A stretch of 64,000 bases of DNA, from the NCBI GenBank assembly GCA_019411365.1, contig DXQT01000005.1, positions 45,327 to 109,326 of the forward strand, written 5' to 3'. Of the stretch, positions 56,208 through 64,000 are shown in pieces (positions within the stretch are counted from its first letter, which is position 1; each line of letters starts with the position of its first letter). A program made the translations under genes and the position numbers. A model generated the notes under the pieces. The model was not told the origin of the DNA. It made no database searches and saw nothing but the letters and a program-made list of their open reading frames with translations. Source of the stretch: Roseburia sp. (GTDB lineage Bacteria > Bacillota_A > Clostridia > Lachnospirales > Lachnospiraceae).

Positions 56208-56369
56208 GTCGCGTATCCGCGACTATAGCCTCTCCGGCGAGGAGCGCAAAACCCGCTTGCGGGTCTGCATTTTTGATGCCGCAGGTGTCAAAAGTGCTTT
56301 TACGTTACTTTTGACAAAAGTAACAAAACCTTCCCTGGGAAATTTACTGATATGTGCCGTATCCGGCAC
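56208..56369. other. Putative origin of transfer (oriT)
   Basis: The 346-base gap upstream of the relaxase gene contains a series of inverted repeats: GTCGCG-TATC-CGCGAC (56208), CCTC...GAGG (56229), ACCCGC-TT-GCGGGT (56251), TGTCAAAAGT...ACTTTTGACA (56286-56316) and GTGCCG-TATC-CGGCAC (56354). It is much more GC-rich than the rest of the element. The position next to mobC and mobV fits an oriT; the nick site is not identified. Confidence 0.6.
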
Positions 56370-56424
56370 GAGTACGGATAAGAAGGAGGTGTACGCATAC
56401 ATAGGAAAAGGAGGTAGATTTCAG

Positions 56425-57696
56425 ATGGAAAGAACGATTAGTTTTATGAATGGGGAAGGGTCACTTGGTCATAATACAAGAGCATTTATTGCGGCAAATG
56501 TGGATGCAGACAGAACAAAAGATAATATCACTCTTGTGCATGAAGATTTGAAAAAGGTGTATCACAAATTGTTTGATGATTCTCTTAAAAAGTACAATGC
56601 CAAGCAGAAACGCAAAGACAGGCAGATTAAGAATTATTATGACAAGATTTCAAGAAGCAAGCAGGAGAAGCTTTTTTATGAAGTCATTGTGCAGATAGGG
56701 AACAGAGATGATACCGGCGTGGGCAGTGCTGCGGCTGATACTGCAGTTAAGGCATTACAAGATTATGTGGAGTTATTTATTCGCAGAAATCCACAGCTAT
56801 ATGTATTTGGGGCTTATATTCATATGGATGAAGAGACGCCACATGTGCATATAGATTTTGTACCGTTTTCAACAGATAACAAGAGAGGATTAGAAATAAA
56901 AAATTCCCTTAAGGGTGCGCTTGCCTCCAGAGGTTTTGAAAGTGAGGGCAAGGGTAATACCGAATGGCAGCAGTGGTCGGAGGCAGAGAAAGAAGATATT
57001 GCCATGATAATGCAGAAATACGGTGGTGGCTGGAAAAAACTGGATACACACAATCCACATTTGTCGGTTTTGGATTATAAAAAGCAGGAGCGTAGCCGGG
57101 AAGTCAAAGAATTAGAGCAGGAGCTTGAAGATATCGGTGTTGTAATTGAGTTAAAAGAAGAACGAGAAGCTCAGTTGAACGATGAGATTCATAAACAACA
57201 AATGTGTTTGAAAACAGAACGAGAGGAAGCGGAAAAGACCTTAGCGATAGTAACATCCCTGAAAGATAGAATCATGGAAGAAGGGGTTGCACAAGAAAAA
57301 TATAATAAAGCTTTGGCTGCTGATGGTCAGGAATTGGAAGATATTATTGCAGATAAAAAGAAACAGTTGGCAGATGTGCAGGTAGCACTTAATAAGGCTC
57401 GTGCAGTATTTGAGAATGCAAATGAAAAACTGGCTCAGGCAGAGGAAGAATTGTCAGAGGTTAAAAAACTTAGGGATGACCTGATAAAGCAGGGTGAAGG
57501 GGATTATTATCTAAAGGAAGAGGTTATTCAGCTGAGGTATGAAAACCAAAATCTGAAAAAAGAAAACAAGGGGCTGCAGGAGAAACTGGATAAGGCGTAT
57601 GAATTTATGAAAAAGTTTGTGATTGAAGGAAAGTCAATGCTTGATAAGTTTCTGGAGTGGATTGGCGAGAAGGTTAGAGAGGGGAGGGGGAGGTGA
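56425..57696 (+). CDS. mobV: MobV-type relaxase
   Basis: Nicks oriT and leads the strand during conjugative mobilization. The 423-residue protein carries the HUH metal-binding motif HMDEETPHVHIDFVP (His133, His140, His142) typical of Pre/Mob (MobV) enzymes, then a long coiled coil (about 225-405) ending in a basic tail. AAAAGGAGGT lies 10 bases before ATG 56425. The frame is open upstream to 56182, but that part is oriT-like DNA. Confidence 0.88.
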   Translation: MERTISFMNGEGSLGHNTRAFIAANVDADRTKDNITLVHEDLKKVYHKLFDDSLKKYNAKQKRKDRQIKNYYDKISRSKQEKLFYEVIVQIGNRDDTGVGSAAADTAVKALQDYVELFIRRNPQLYVFGAYIHMDEETPHVHIDFVPFSTDNKRGLEIKNSLKGALASRGFESEGKGNTEWQQWSEAEKEDIAMIMQKYGGGWKKLDTHNPHLSVLDYKKQERSREVKELEQELEDIGVVIELKEEREAQLNDEIHKQQMCLKTEREEAEKTLAIVTSLKDRIMEEGVAQEKYNKALAADGQELEDIIADKKKQLADVQVALNKARAVFENANEKLAQAEEELSEVKKLRDDLIKQGEGDYYLKEEVIQLRYENQNLKKENKGLQEKLDKAYEFMKKFVIEGKSMLDKFLEWIGEKVREGRGR

Positions 57697-57850
57697 TACA
57701 AAATTAATAGAATTGTTAAGATCTTGTAGTGGAGAAAACCTAGTATTTGTGGTAGAATTATCTTGAGTTTTTGTATACTTTTTTCTAATAGCTGCAAGGA
57801 CTACACAGAAAAATTGGATGCCGGAGTACAGATTATTGGACTTATTAATA

Positions 57851-57859
57851 TGATATAAT
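57851..57859 (+). promoter_or_regulatory. Extended -10 promoter for the defence-like operon
   Basis: TGATATAAT is an extended -10 element 43 bases before ATG 57902. The 205-base gap behind the relaxase gene has no gene, although a short frame ending near 57859 (SCKDYTEKLDAGVQIIGLIN) looks like a decayed coding piece. Confidence 0.5.
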
Positions 57860-57901
57860 TTATATGGCTAAATCTTATGACTTGGGTGGATAGGAGAAGG
57901 T

Positions 57902-58375
57902 ATGCGGACAATGTTGTTAAGCTTTAAACCTGAATGGTATAACAGGATTAAAGAAGGAAGCAAGATTTTTGAATATAGAAGAACATTTCCAGATGAAGAA
58001 ATATTGGCATATATGTATGTGAGTAGTCCAATGAAAATGATAGTGGGAAAGATTCATCTGGGACGAAAAATAGACATCAACACTTGGAAAGAGGAATACA
58101 AGGAAGACGCACAGGTGTGTGAAAGGGTAGATGATTTCCTTACAAGACACACATATGCCATGCCTATCTTATCTTTTCGGATGACCAAGGAAATAGACTT
58201 GGAAACACTTCGGAAGTTTAATCCGAATTTTGTATGTCCTCAAATGTATTATTATCTGGAAAACTATCCTGAATTGTTTGAGTTTATTAAGAAAAATGCA
58301 ACAGACATTGGAAAGCCACAAGTTAATTCATTTGAAAACATAGGAAAAGAAGAGATATGTAGAAAACAATACTAG
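57902..58375 (+). CDS. ASCH/PUA-like domain protein
   Basis: A 157-residue protein whose first ~110 residues (LLSFKPEWYNRIKEGSKIFE, YRRTFPDEEILAYMYVSSPM, GKIHLGRKI) match the ASCH-type pattern KP.W...I..G.K..E.R, a fold related to PUA that binds RNA or modified nucleotides. The C-terminal 45 residues are not recognised. It is the first gene of a run in which gaps are only 3-40 bases. Its role next to a restriction-modification pair may be to sense modified bases; this is inference. Confidence 0.6.
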   Translation: MRTMLLSFKPEWYNRIKEGSKIFEYRRTFPDEEILAYMYVSSPMKMIVGKIHLGRKIDINTWKEEYKEDAQVCERVDDFLTRHTYAMPILSFRMTKEIDLETLRKFNPNFVCPQMYYYLENYPELFEFIKKNATDIGKPQVNSFENIGKEEICRKQY

Positions 58376-58386
58376 GAGGTCTTGTT

Positions 58387-59268
58387 ATGGGTGATTTTGG
58401 TGATGCAGAAAGAAGAATATTAGCATTTATGGCTGAAGGAACAGAGTTCGTGTTCCAAGAGAAGAATTATAAAATAATTCTTTCAGGAAAACCAACATGC
58501 CATAAAGGTGAGCCTAAAACAGATATTTATATTTTAGCAGAATCGTCATCTGATAAGGTGGAAATAAAAATATCATATAAAAAAGAAAACGCTGATTTTA
58601 TTGAGAATAAGATGAGTGCAGATAGAGCAGAGCAATTATTCGGCGAGGACTGGGTAAATATTATTGAGCAATCGACAATGGCTATAAGTGATAGATTTGA
58701 AGAAAGAATGCTCATATATAAGAATAAGTTTAAGAGAACGGAAAAGGGCGCTATCACTTTGGGATGGAAGTTTGAGCTTTTAAACAAAAATAGTGGAGAT
58801 TTATCAGGTAAAATGCTACTTACAGAAGAACAGGTTATTGATGTGTATGCAGGTAGTAATTTGGTAGATGATAAACGAAATGCTATGGTGTCAGGACAGG
58901 TTATTGAGAATAGCGGCATAGCCAATTACATATTGATGGATGAAAATGTAAATTCGGCACAAGACGTAATTGATAAAATGGTTCCGATTAAAGAGTATGT
59001 GAAGATGCACCCTGATATTTACTTTGCATGTAAGGCATTGAATTATCGTACATTTGCTGGAAAATGGGATGGAGACAGACCACTTTCGGTTCAAGTGTAT
59101 TGGAATGCTGAAGACAATAAACTTGTTCCCGAATTGGTGTATGATCAGCCATTAACTGTTAAGGGAAATGAAGTGGCGAACAGGTTGTTGCATTATATGA
59201 AAAAGCTAAACATTAAAACAACAGACGACATTGATGATGACAATGCCGGGACAGATAGAATAATTTAG
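58387..59268 (+). CDS. PD-(D/E)xK nuclease, probable type II restriction endonuclease
   Basis: A 293-residue protein. The N-terminal part has Asp46 in GEPKTDIYIL and Glu59-x-Lys61 in KVEIKISYKK, the spacing of a PD-(D/E)xK catalytic core, followed by ADFIENKMSADRAEQLFGED. The rest (VDDKRNAMVSGQVIENSGIA, TFAGKWDGDRPLSVQVYW) is not recognised. It lies 10 bases before a cytosine methyltransferase gene on the same strand, as in type II systems. The recognition site is not deducible. Confidence 0.68.
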   Translation: MGDFGDAERRILAFMAEGTEFVFQEKNYKIILSGKPTCHKGEPKTDIYILAESSSDKVEIKISYKKENADFIENKMSADRAEQLFGEDWVNIIEQSTMAISDRFEERMLIYKNKFKRTEKGAITLGWKFELLNKNSGDLSGKMLLTEEQVIDVYAGSNLVDDKRNAMVSGQVIENSGIANYILMDENVNSAQDVIDKMVPIKEYVKMHPDIYFACKALNYRTFAGKWDGDRPLSVQVYWNAEDNKLVPELVYDQPLTVKGNEVANRLLHYMKKLNIKTTDDIDDDNAGTDRII

Positions 59269-59278
59269 AGGTGAAACC

Positions 59279-60577
59279 ATGGCTGTTATTTTAGAAGAAA
59301 GAGGGCGTGGCAAATTTAAGCCGGCTCCAGATTATAAAGTGGATGAAGTCAAGGAACTTTTGAATGCTAAAATTGAAGAAGAAAGACAAGCGTTTGCTGA
59401 TTGTAGTGAAGAAATAGAGTTTGATAAACTCAACTATGATCCGAATAAATGGAACTTGCTGTCATTGTTTTCGGGATGTGGTGGTCTTGATTTAGGATTT
59501 GAATTAGCTGGATTAAAAGCCGTTATGGGTGAAGAAGTTATGGAAGCTGCATTTGCTGATAAAAAGGTTTTTGATGAAAACATTAATAATAATGTGTTTA
59601 ATACGATTTATGTAAACGATATATTTGATGAGGCAAGAGAAACCTATGCACAGAATGCGGGTAAATATATATATATGGACAAAAGCGATATAAGAAAGAT
59701 AAAGGAGTTTCCTAAGGCGGATATTGTATTAGGAGGTTTCCCTTGTCCGGGTTTTTCTGAGGCTGGACCGAGACTGGTTGATGATAAGAGAAACTTTTTA
59801 TATTTGCATTTTATTCGTTGTTTGATGCAGAGCAAACCGAAAATTTTTGTGGCTGAGAATGTAAAAGGAATGATGACTCTTGGCAAGGGCGAGGTTTTTA
59901 AACAGATTGTTCAGGATTTTGCAGCAGCGGGATATACAATATATCACAAACTTTTAAACTCGGCAGAATATGGTGTGCCACAGATAAGAGAACGAGTGAT
60001 TTTGGTTGGTGTCAGAAATGATATAGACTTTGAATATGTACATCCAGAACCAACACATGGGTATGGTGTTGAAGGCTTAAAAGAAGTAGTTACGCTTCGT
60101 GATGCGATTGGTGATTTGGAAGATAATCCGGGAGATTATTTTACCGGTTCGTATTCGACCATTTTTATGTCACGTAACCGAAAGAAACTTTGGACACAAC
60201 CAAGTTTTACGATTCAGGCATCTGGTAGACAGGCACCTATCCATCCGGCAGGAGAGCCTATGGTGCATGTAGGTAAAGACAAATATATCTTTAGTGATGG
60301 TGAAGAAAACAATAGAAGGCTGTCGGTTAAAGAGATTGCTAGAATACAGACATTCCCTGATTGGTATGAGTTTAGCAGGGGAACAAGTAATAGAAACGAT
60401 AATGCAAAGTTGGATTTGGTTTATAAGCAAATCGGGAATGCAGTGCCGGTAAGATTGGCATTGGCTGTTGCTGAACCGATTGCAGTGTTTGCAAAGGAAC
60501 TGTTGGAGAAAGAAAAAGAAGAAGCGGAATATGTTGTTATTCGTAATGTAGGAGAGCAGAAAAGGATGATGGCATAA
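59279..60577 (+). CDS. C5-cytosine DNA methyltransferase
   Basis: Methylates cytosine in a specific DNA site, probably protecting the host from the adjacent nuclease. The 432-residue protein has motif I LFSGCGGLDLGFE (64-76), motif IV PCPGFS with catalytic Cys156, motif VI AENVKGM (192-198), motif VIII QIRERVILVG and motif X KQIGNAVPVRLA. A 55-residue N-terminal extension precedes motif I. The region between VIII and X sets the target. AGAGGTG precedes ATG. Confidence 0.93.
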   Translation: MAVILEERGRGKFKPAPDYKVDEVKELLNAKIEEERQAFADCSEEIEFDKLNYDPNKWNLLSLFSGCGGLDLGFELAGLKAVMGEEVMEAAFADKKVFDENINNNVFNTIYVNDIFDEARETYAQNAGKYIYMDKSDIRKIKEFPKADIVLGGFPCPGFSEAGPRLVDDKRNFLYLHFIRCLMQSKPKIFVAENVKGMMTLGKGEVFKQIVQDFAAAGYTIYHKLLNSAEYGVPQIRERVILVGVRNDIDFEYVHPEPTHGYGVEGLKEVVTLRDAIGDLEDNPGDYFTGSYSTIFMSRNRKKLWTQPSFTIQASGRQAPIHPAGEPMVHVGKDKYIFSDGEENNRRLSVKEIARIQTFPDWYEFSRGTSNRNDNAKLDLVYKQIGNAVPVRLALAVAEPIAVFAKELLEKEKEEAEYVVIRNVGEQKRMMA

Positions 60578-60617
60578 AAAAGCAATAATTGATTCTGGAA
60601 AGGGAAGTGGTGAGAAC

Positions 60618-61637
60618 GTGCAGGATTTTTCAAGTGTAAATATAAAAAATATGATTATTCATAATGTGGGAAATAAAGTTAAAGGTGAATCGTTAGAGAT
60701 ATCAACGGAAATATGTGATGCTAATAATGAAGTAACAAATCAATATTTGAAACAATTCTTTTTTTCTACATTTAAATTTGATGTAACATATAGATTTGTA
60801 CATGAAACAGATATTGCAATGAATGAAATATATAATTATGTTAAACATATATTTGAAAACCCAAGTGAGTTTTATGAACAATCTGTCAATATTGCTAAAC
60901 ACTTGTATGAAGTGTCAGTGCATCCCAATATAAAAGCAGGAGAATTGTATATAGTTTATTTACAAAATTGCATAATAGATGATAATGTTACTGATGCAAT
61001 AGGAATTTATAAATCGGAATCTAAGGATTATTATTTGCAAGTAAATAGTAATGGAAAGAGATATGATATTGAATGTCAACAGGGTATTAATCCTAAGAAA
61101 TTGGATAAAGGTTGTCTTATATTTAATTTGTCAGATTCAAATTATAAGGTATATATTGTGGATAGAAATATTAATGATGCTATGTATTGGAAAAAGAATT
61201 TTTTGATGATTGAGGAAGAAAAAAATGAATATACCAATACAGCAAAGGTATTGAAGTCTTGTAAAAAATATATTGCTAAAAAAGAAAATATAGAACCTGA
61301 AAAAAGATTGGAACTGATGAACAATTCTGTAGAGTATTTTGAAAATAATGAAGAATTTGATTTGGAAAAATTCACAGAAAAAGTATTTGATAATCAGGAA
61401 GAATCGGATAAATTTAAAGTTTATATAGATTCGTATGATGTAGATAACAAATTTAGTATATCGTCGAATGCTGTAACTAAAATTAAGAAGACAATAAAGA
61501 AATGCATCAAGTTAGATGATAATGTGGAGATTAAATTTAGTGATACTGTAGATGACATTGATAATCTGATTGAGAAAGGTTACGATAGGGAAAAGAAAAG
61601 AAAATACTATAAAATATATTATAATGATGAAGATTAG
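60618..61637 (+). CDS. NdpA-like 37-kDa nucleoid-associated protein
   Basis: A 339-residue protein matching the NdpA/YejK family of nucleoid-associated proteins: IIHNVGNKVKGESLEIS at the start, QYLKQFFFSTFKFDVTYRF, YVKHIFENPSEFYEQSVNIA then KHLYEVSVHPNIKAGE, and LDKGCLIFNLSDSNYKV. It starts at GTG 60618 (GGTGAG nearby). Such proteins bind DNA. Here the gene sits between the methyltransferase gene and a GapS4-like pair, so it may be part of the defence module rather than housekeeping. Confidence 0.78.
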   Translation: MQDFSSVNIKNMIIHNVGNKVKGESLEISTEICDANNEVTNQYLKQFFFSTFKFDVTYRFVHETDIAMNEIYNYVKHIFENPSEFYEQSVNIAKHLYEVSVHPNIKAGELYIVYLQNCIIDDNVTDAIGIYKSESKDYYLQVNSNGKRYDIECQQGINPKKLDKGCLIFNLSDSNYKVYIVDRNINDAMYWKKNFLMIEEEKNEYTNTAKVLKSCKKYIAKKENIEPEKRLELMNNSVEYFENNEEFDLEKFTEKVFDNQEESDKFKVYIDSYDVDNKFSISSNAVTKIKKTIKKCIKLDDNVEIKFSDTVDDIDNLIEKGYDREKKRKYYKIYYNDED

Positions 61638-61651
61638 GAGGGGCAAATATA

Positions 61652-62599
61652 ATGGCCGGTGGTGAAAAAGCGAAAAGTTCGGGCGAATATGGAGAACAAA
61701 TTGTAAAGAACATTCTTGAGCTGATGGGATGGAACAATGCAAATAGTGGGGTGACGGTACCATGTGTACATAAAGAAAAACATAAAAAGGAAAATTCTAA
61801 AGAACCCCAAAAGCATGGAATTGATTATGTCTATACATATAAATCTCAATTAAGGGATGCCACTAAACAAGATGTTTTGGTAAGTGTTAAATGTAGAGAT
61901 GGGTATCCAGCAACAGATAGCGGAGTGAAAAGTAAATTTAAGGAATTTGTATTGGATTTGGCGTATGCAATGGAGTGCTATCCAGCATGCGAATTAGCCA
62001 AGAAAAAGATACCTAATACAGATAAGAAGGTTATATCAGGGCTGATATTTTGGATTGATCGAGGAAGTGAAGATGGTCGCGAAAATGAAAGTGTGATAGA
62101 CAAAATAGGGAATTTTTATATGAATCAAGAATGTGTGTATGAAACAATAGCATTGGTGGACAACAAAAGGGCACAATTCTTATATCAGTTGTTATCATAC
62201 ACTCGTTCAAAATATGGTAAGGAAAATGTTGAGTTTTTTTATATTGATACGGGATTGAATAATTCTAGTATACAACGCGTATATAGAGGAAAAGAAATGC
62301 CATATGAGTATGTTAACTCAAATGTTATCCCATTGGCAATTAGCAATGGTGACGAAAAAAGATTGTTTATTGGTGTTGCGGAATCTTTTTGCAAAGAGTA
62401 TTTAGAACGTTTGATAGGATTGGCACAGGAATTAACTAGTACATGGACTGCAAAGGTTACAATTGCATTTCCAGATTATAATTCATTTGAACATAGGGAA
62501 GCGGTTTTGATGGCAAAAAGTTCTTTTGAAAATGCAGATTTTGTGAACAGTATTGAGGTTATAACATATAAACCAGATTTCAGAGATGAGGTGATTTAA
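61652..62599 (+). CDS. GapS4a-like PD-(D/E)xK nuclease
   Basis: A 315-residue protein with a restriction-endonuclease-like N-terminus: SGEYGEQIVKNILELMGW (Glu12/Glu15), KHGIDYVY (Asp58) and VLVSVKCRDGYP (Lys80). From memory of the family it resembles GapS4a of the two-gene GAPS4 anti-phage system; I could not verify this by search. The C-terminal half is not recognised. AGGAGGGG precedes ATG 61652, and the next gene begins 3 bases after its stop. Confidence 0.58.
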   Translation: MAGGEKAKSSGEYGEQIVKNILELMGWNNANSGVTVPCVHKEKHKKENSKEPQKHGIDYVYTYKSQLRDATKQDVLVSVKCRDGYPATDSGVKSKFKEFVLDLAYAMECYPACELAKKKIPNTDKKVISGLIFWIDRGSEDGRENESVIDKIGNFYMNQECVYETIALVDNKRAQFLYQLLSYTRSKYGKENVEFFYIDTGLNNSSIQRVYRGKEMPYEYVNSNVIPLAISNGDEKRLFIGVAESFCKEYLERLIGLAQELTSTWTAKVTIAFPDYNSFEHREAVLMAKSSFENADFVNSIEVITYKPDFRDEVI

Positions 62600-62602
62600 T
62601 AT

Positions 62603-63727
62603 ATGGAAGAAATAAATATAAAAACATTGCTTCCAGTTGGTGAAAAACTAAAACCATTGTTAAGCAAATCATGTATAAGTGAGGCTGATTTGAAGGGGAT
62701 TTTAGCAGAACGTGGGGTATTTATTGGCGATAATTCTAAACAAATGTCAATTCCTCTTTTGACACTTTCAATAATAAGTCCTAAAGAGTTTGAAAAATTG
62801 CAAGAGTTTCAAAAGACCAAAGAAGACAGTGTGAAATTTCGAACCTCTAAAATCGAATCATCAACAACTGAAAATTTAAATGATATAGTGCCACTTTCTT
62901 TGATTGAGCCTCAAAAAATAGTAGATGATTCAAGTAATTATACTGTTAATACTGATATGCAATTTACAATGAACTCTGAAAATAATCTTGTTCTAGAATA
63001 CGAAATTTTGCGAGAGGATATTACAAAAGATTGGGCAAATTGTGAGAGTAAATTTTCAGGAAGAGTTGAAATTGTAAAAGATGAAAAAACAAGAGAAATT
63101 ACATTTAGAAATGAGTTCACATCATCTGAAACCGAAGCAATTAATCGAAAAGTTGTTAAGGATGTAGTGAAACTTTTAAAGGACAAAGGTGCAGTAGCAA
63201 CTTCTGATAATGCAACAGAGCTATCTGCTAAAGAATTCAGTAATAATCAACGATTTATGTTTATGCTGTCAATAGCTAATAACAGTCCAAATGGATTTTT
63301 AGAGTTTGAAGCAGTGAAAAATATAGAAATAGGACCAGATAGGGAATCAAAACAGCCGTTGCCCGATTCTGCAAAATGGATGAATGGAAGTGTAAAAAAT
63401 ATTATAATTAACAGTGAAAAAGGGGAAACATTAGAGAATGTAGAATACATTTCTGATCCGTCATATCATGATGTGCTAATACTTAGGCAAGTTCAGGCAC
63501 AGTATAGATTCGAATTTGGAGAAATGAATGGATTTTGCATTATTGAATACGGTTTTCCACATTATTTTAGAAAATATGTAAAAGGAGATGCATTTGAATC
63601 TCGTTTGGCAAATATTTATTTTGGCAAAACAAGTAAAAGTCAAAATGTAAAAAATGCAACTAGATTGATATTAGAAGAATTTGAAAAATTATATCAAACG
63701 CAATATCATTTGTGCTTGAAAAGATAA
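62603..63727 (+). CDS. GapS4b-like partner protein
   Basis: A 374-residue, acidic-to-neutral protein with no signal peptide or membrane segment. The C-terminal part (YHDVLILRQVQAQYRFEFGE, FCIIEYGFPHYFRKYVKGDA) looks globular. It shows no catalytic motif that I recognise. Its coupling to the GapS4a-like gene (GAGGTGA ribosome site inside the preceding gene end) and its size fit GapS4b. Treat the name as a hypothesis. It is the last gene before the right end. Confidence 0.5.
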   Translation: MEEINIKTLLPVGEKLKPLLSKSCISEADLKGILAERGVFIGDNSKQMSIPLLTLSIISPKEFEKLQEFQKTKEDSVKFRTSKIESSTTENLNDIVPLSLIEPQKIVDDSSNYTVNTDMQFTMNSENNLVLEYEILREDITKDWANCESKFSGRVEIVKDEKTREITFRNEFTSSETEAINRKVVKDVVKLLKDKGAVATSDNATELSAKEFSNNQRFMFMLSIANNSPNGFLEFEAVKNIEIGPDRESKQPLPDSAKWMNGSVKNIIINSEKGETLENVEYISDPSYHDVLILRQVQAQYRFEFGEMNGFCIIEYGFPHYFRKYVKGDAFESRLANIYFGKTSKSQNVKNATRLILEEFEKLYQTQYHLCLKR

Positions 63728-63779
63728 AATAGGTATAAGCATATTAGGGATTATATGTTGAGGTGTTGAATTATTGTGC

Positions 63780-63797
63780 TGACAATAAAATGACAAT
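63780..63797. repeat. Right arm-type repeat pair
   Basis: TGACAATAAAATGACAAT differs from the left copy at 51046 by one base. It lies 103 bases inside the right att core. The stretch 63728-63900 has no gene. Confidence 0.65.
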
Positions 63798-63900
63798 ACA
63801 ATCTTCATAAAATCCACGCAACAGGTAGAATTCAGACAAAACTCTCGGCGTTCTACTGCAAAAAGCAATCTCGAACACCACAAAACAACTTTACAATTAA

Positions 63901-63913
63901 GAGTTTGAATAAT
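63901..63913. other. Right attachment site
   Basis: GAGTTTGAATAAT is identical to the guaA end at 50976, again followed by one different base and CACA. Confidence 0.78.
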
Positions 63914-64000
63914 TCACACAATCACGAGAAACCAGTATTCATGCTGGTTACAAACAAATTTGTTTAGTGATTGGCAACAAAATGGCAACATTTTGTGATT
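63914..64000. other. Possible left end of a second integrated element
   Basis: After the right att core comes a hairpin AACCAG...CTGGTT and, 58 bases from the core, TGGCAACAAAATGGCAAC (63972-63989), two TGGCAAC units 11 bp apart. Spacing and layout mirror the left end of the first element (hairpin, then TGACAAT units 57 bases from the core) with a different repeat sequence. The window ends here. Confidence 0.5.

Larger units (their letters stand above)
50976..63913. mobile_element. Mobilizable element integrated at guaA, carrying defence genes
   Basis: A 12.9-kb region between two 13-bp direct repeats at the guaA 3' end. It carries a tyrosine integrase, an excisionase-like protein, an XRE repressor with operators, MobC, TnpV and a MobV-type relaxase with a putative oriT, but no type IV secretion genes, so it would need a helper to move. 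Cargo is an AIPR-family gene and a six-gene defence-like run. guaA is a known insertion site of integrative elements in Firmicutes. Arm-type repeats TGACAATAnAATGACAAT lie inside both ends. Confidence 0.85.

Noticed and set aside
56182..56424. An 81-residue N-terminal extension of the relaxase
   Set aside because: The DNA consists of oriT-like inverted repeats, and a strong ribosome site precedes ATG 56425.
57697..57860. A small gene between the relaxase and ASCH genes
   Set aside because: Only a short protein-like piece without a start is visible; it is better explained as a decayed remnant next to a promoter.

Overview
The window looks like a chromosome segment from a butyrate-forming gut Lachnospiraceae (Firmicutes/Clostridia), close to Roseburia/Agathobacter. 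The evidence is a thl-hbd-bcd-etfB-etfA cluster, sporulation genes (spoIIID, a ytaF-like gene), ftsEX next to an M23 hydrolase gene, an AT-rich low-GC background and T-box style regulation. The genus is an inference from gene content.

Layout. 1-8 kb: class A penicillin-binding protein (minus strand), YigZ-type protein, tRNA-Gln(CTG), acyl-ACP thioesterase, S1 RNA-binding protein, RidA, a YjfB-like protein and a secreted NlpC/P60 hydrolase. 8.0-9.0 kb: a gene-free stretch with a cluster of DnaA-box-like 9-mers and a T-box leader in front of cstA. 9-24 kb: cstA, a WecG/TagA-type glycosyltransferase, YitT, a PucR-type regulator, ftsE-ftsX-envC-like-ctpA-vanZ-like, prfB with its programmed frameshift, then a four-gene zinc-ribbon/SPFH/TPM operon resembling ydjGHI. 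24-32 kb: an ACT protein with homoserine dehydrogenase, an HPt protein, a YtaF-like protein, carA-carB. 32-40.5 kb: a degenerate HD protein, a SleB-type hydrolase, and the butyrate operon behind a near-perfect Rex operator. 40.7-50 kb: a decayed M6 protease, two tandem ECF S components, ApbE with its probable flavinylation target, DUF4230/GGDEF gene ruins, spoIIID, membrane proteins and guaA.

50,976-63,913 is an integrated mobile element. The last 13 bp of the guaA region (GAGTTTGAATAAT) recur at 63,901. Between the two copies lie a tyrosine integrase, an excisionase-like protein, an XRE repressor with three operators spaced exactly 39 bp apart, MobC, TnpV, a MobV-type relaxase with an inverted-repeat-rich oriT candidate, and anti-phage cargo: an AIPR-family protein next to the repressor, and a six-gene run of ASCH-like protein, PD-(D/E)xK nuclease, C5 cytosine methyltransferase, NdpA-like nucleoid protein and a GapS4a/GapS4b-like pair. 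Arm-type direct repeats sit just inside both ends, and a further pair of a different sequence follows the right att site at the same distance. This suggests a second element integrated in tandem beyond the window.

The most interesting items are the defence cassette, its regulatory operators, the tandem att structure, the DnaA-box cluster far from any dnaA gene, the Rex site, and several RNA-level regulatory structures (T-box before cstA, a terminator arm overlapping the spoIIID ribosome site, a hairpin bridging the cstA ribosome site and start). All identifications are by reading motifs; no database search was run.
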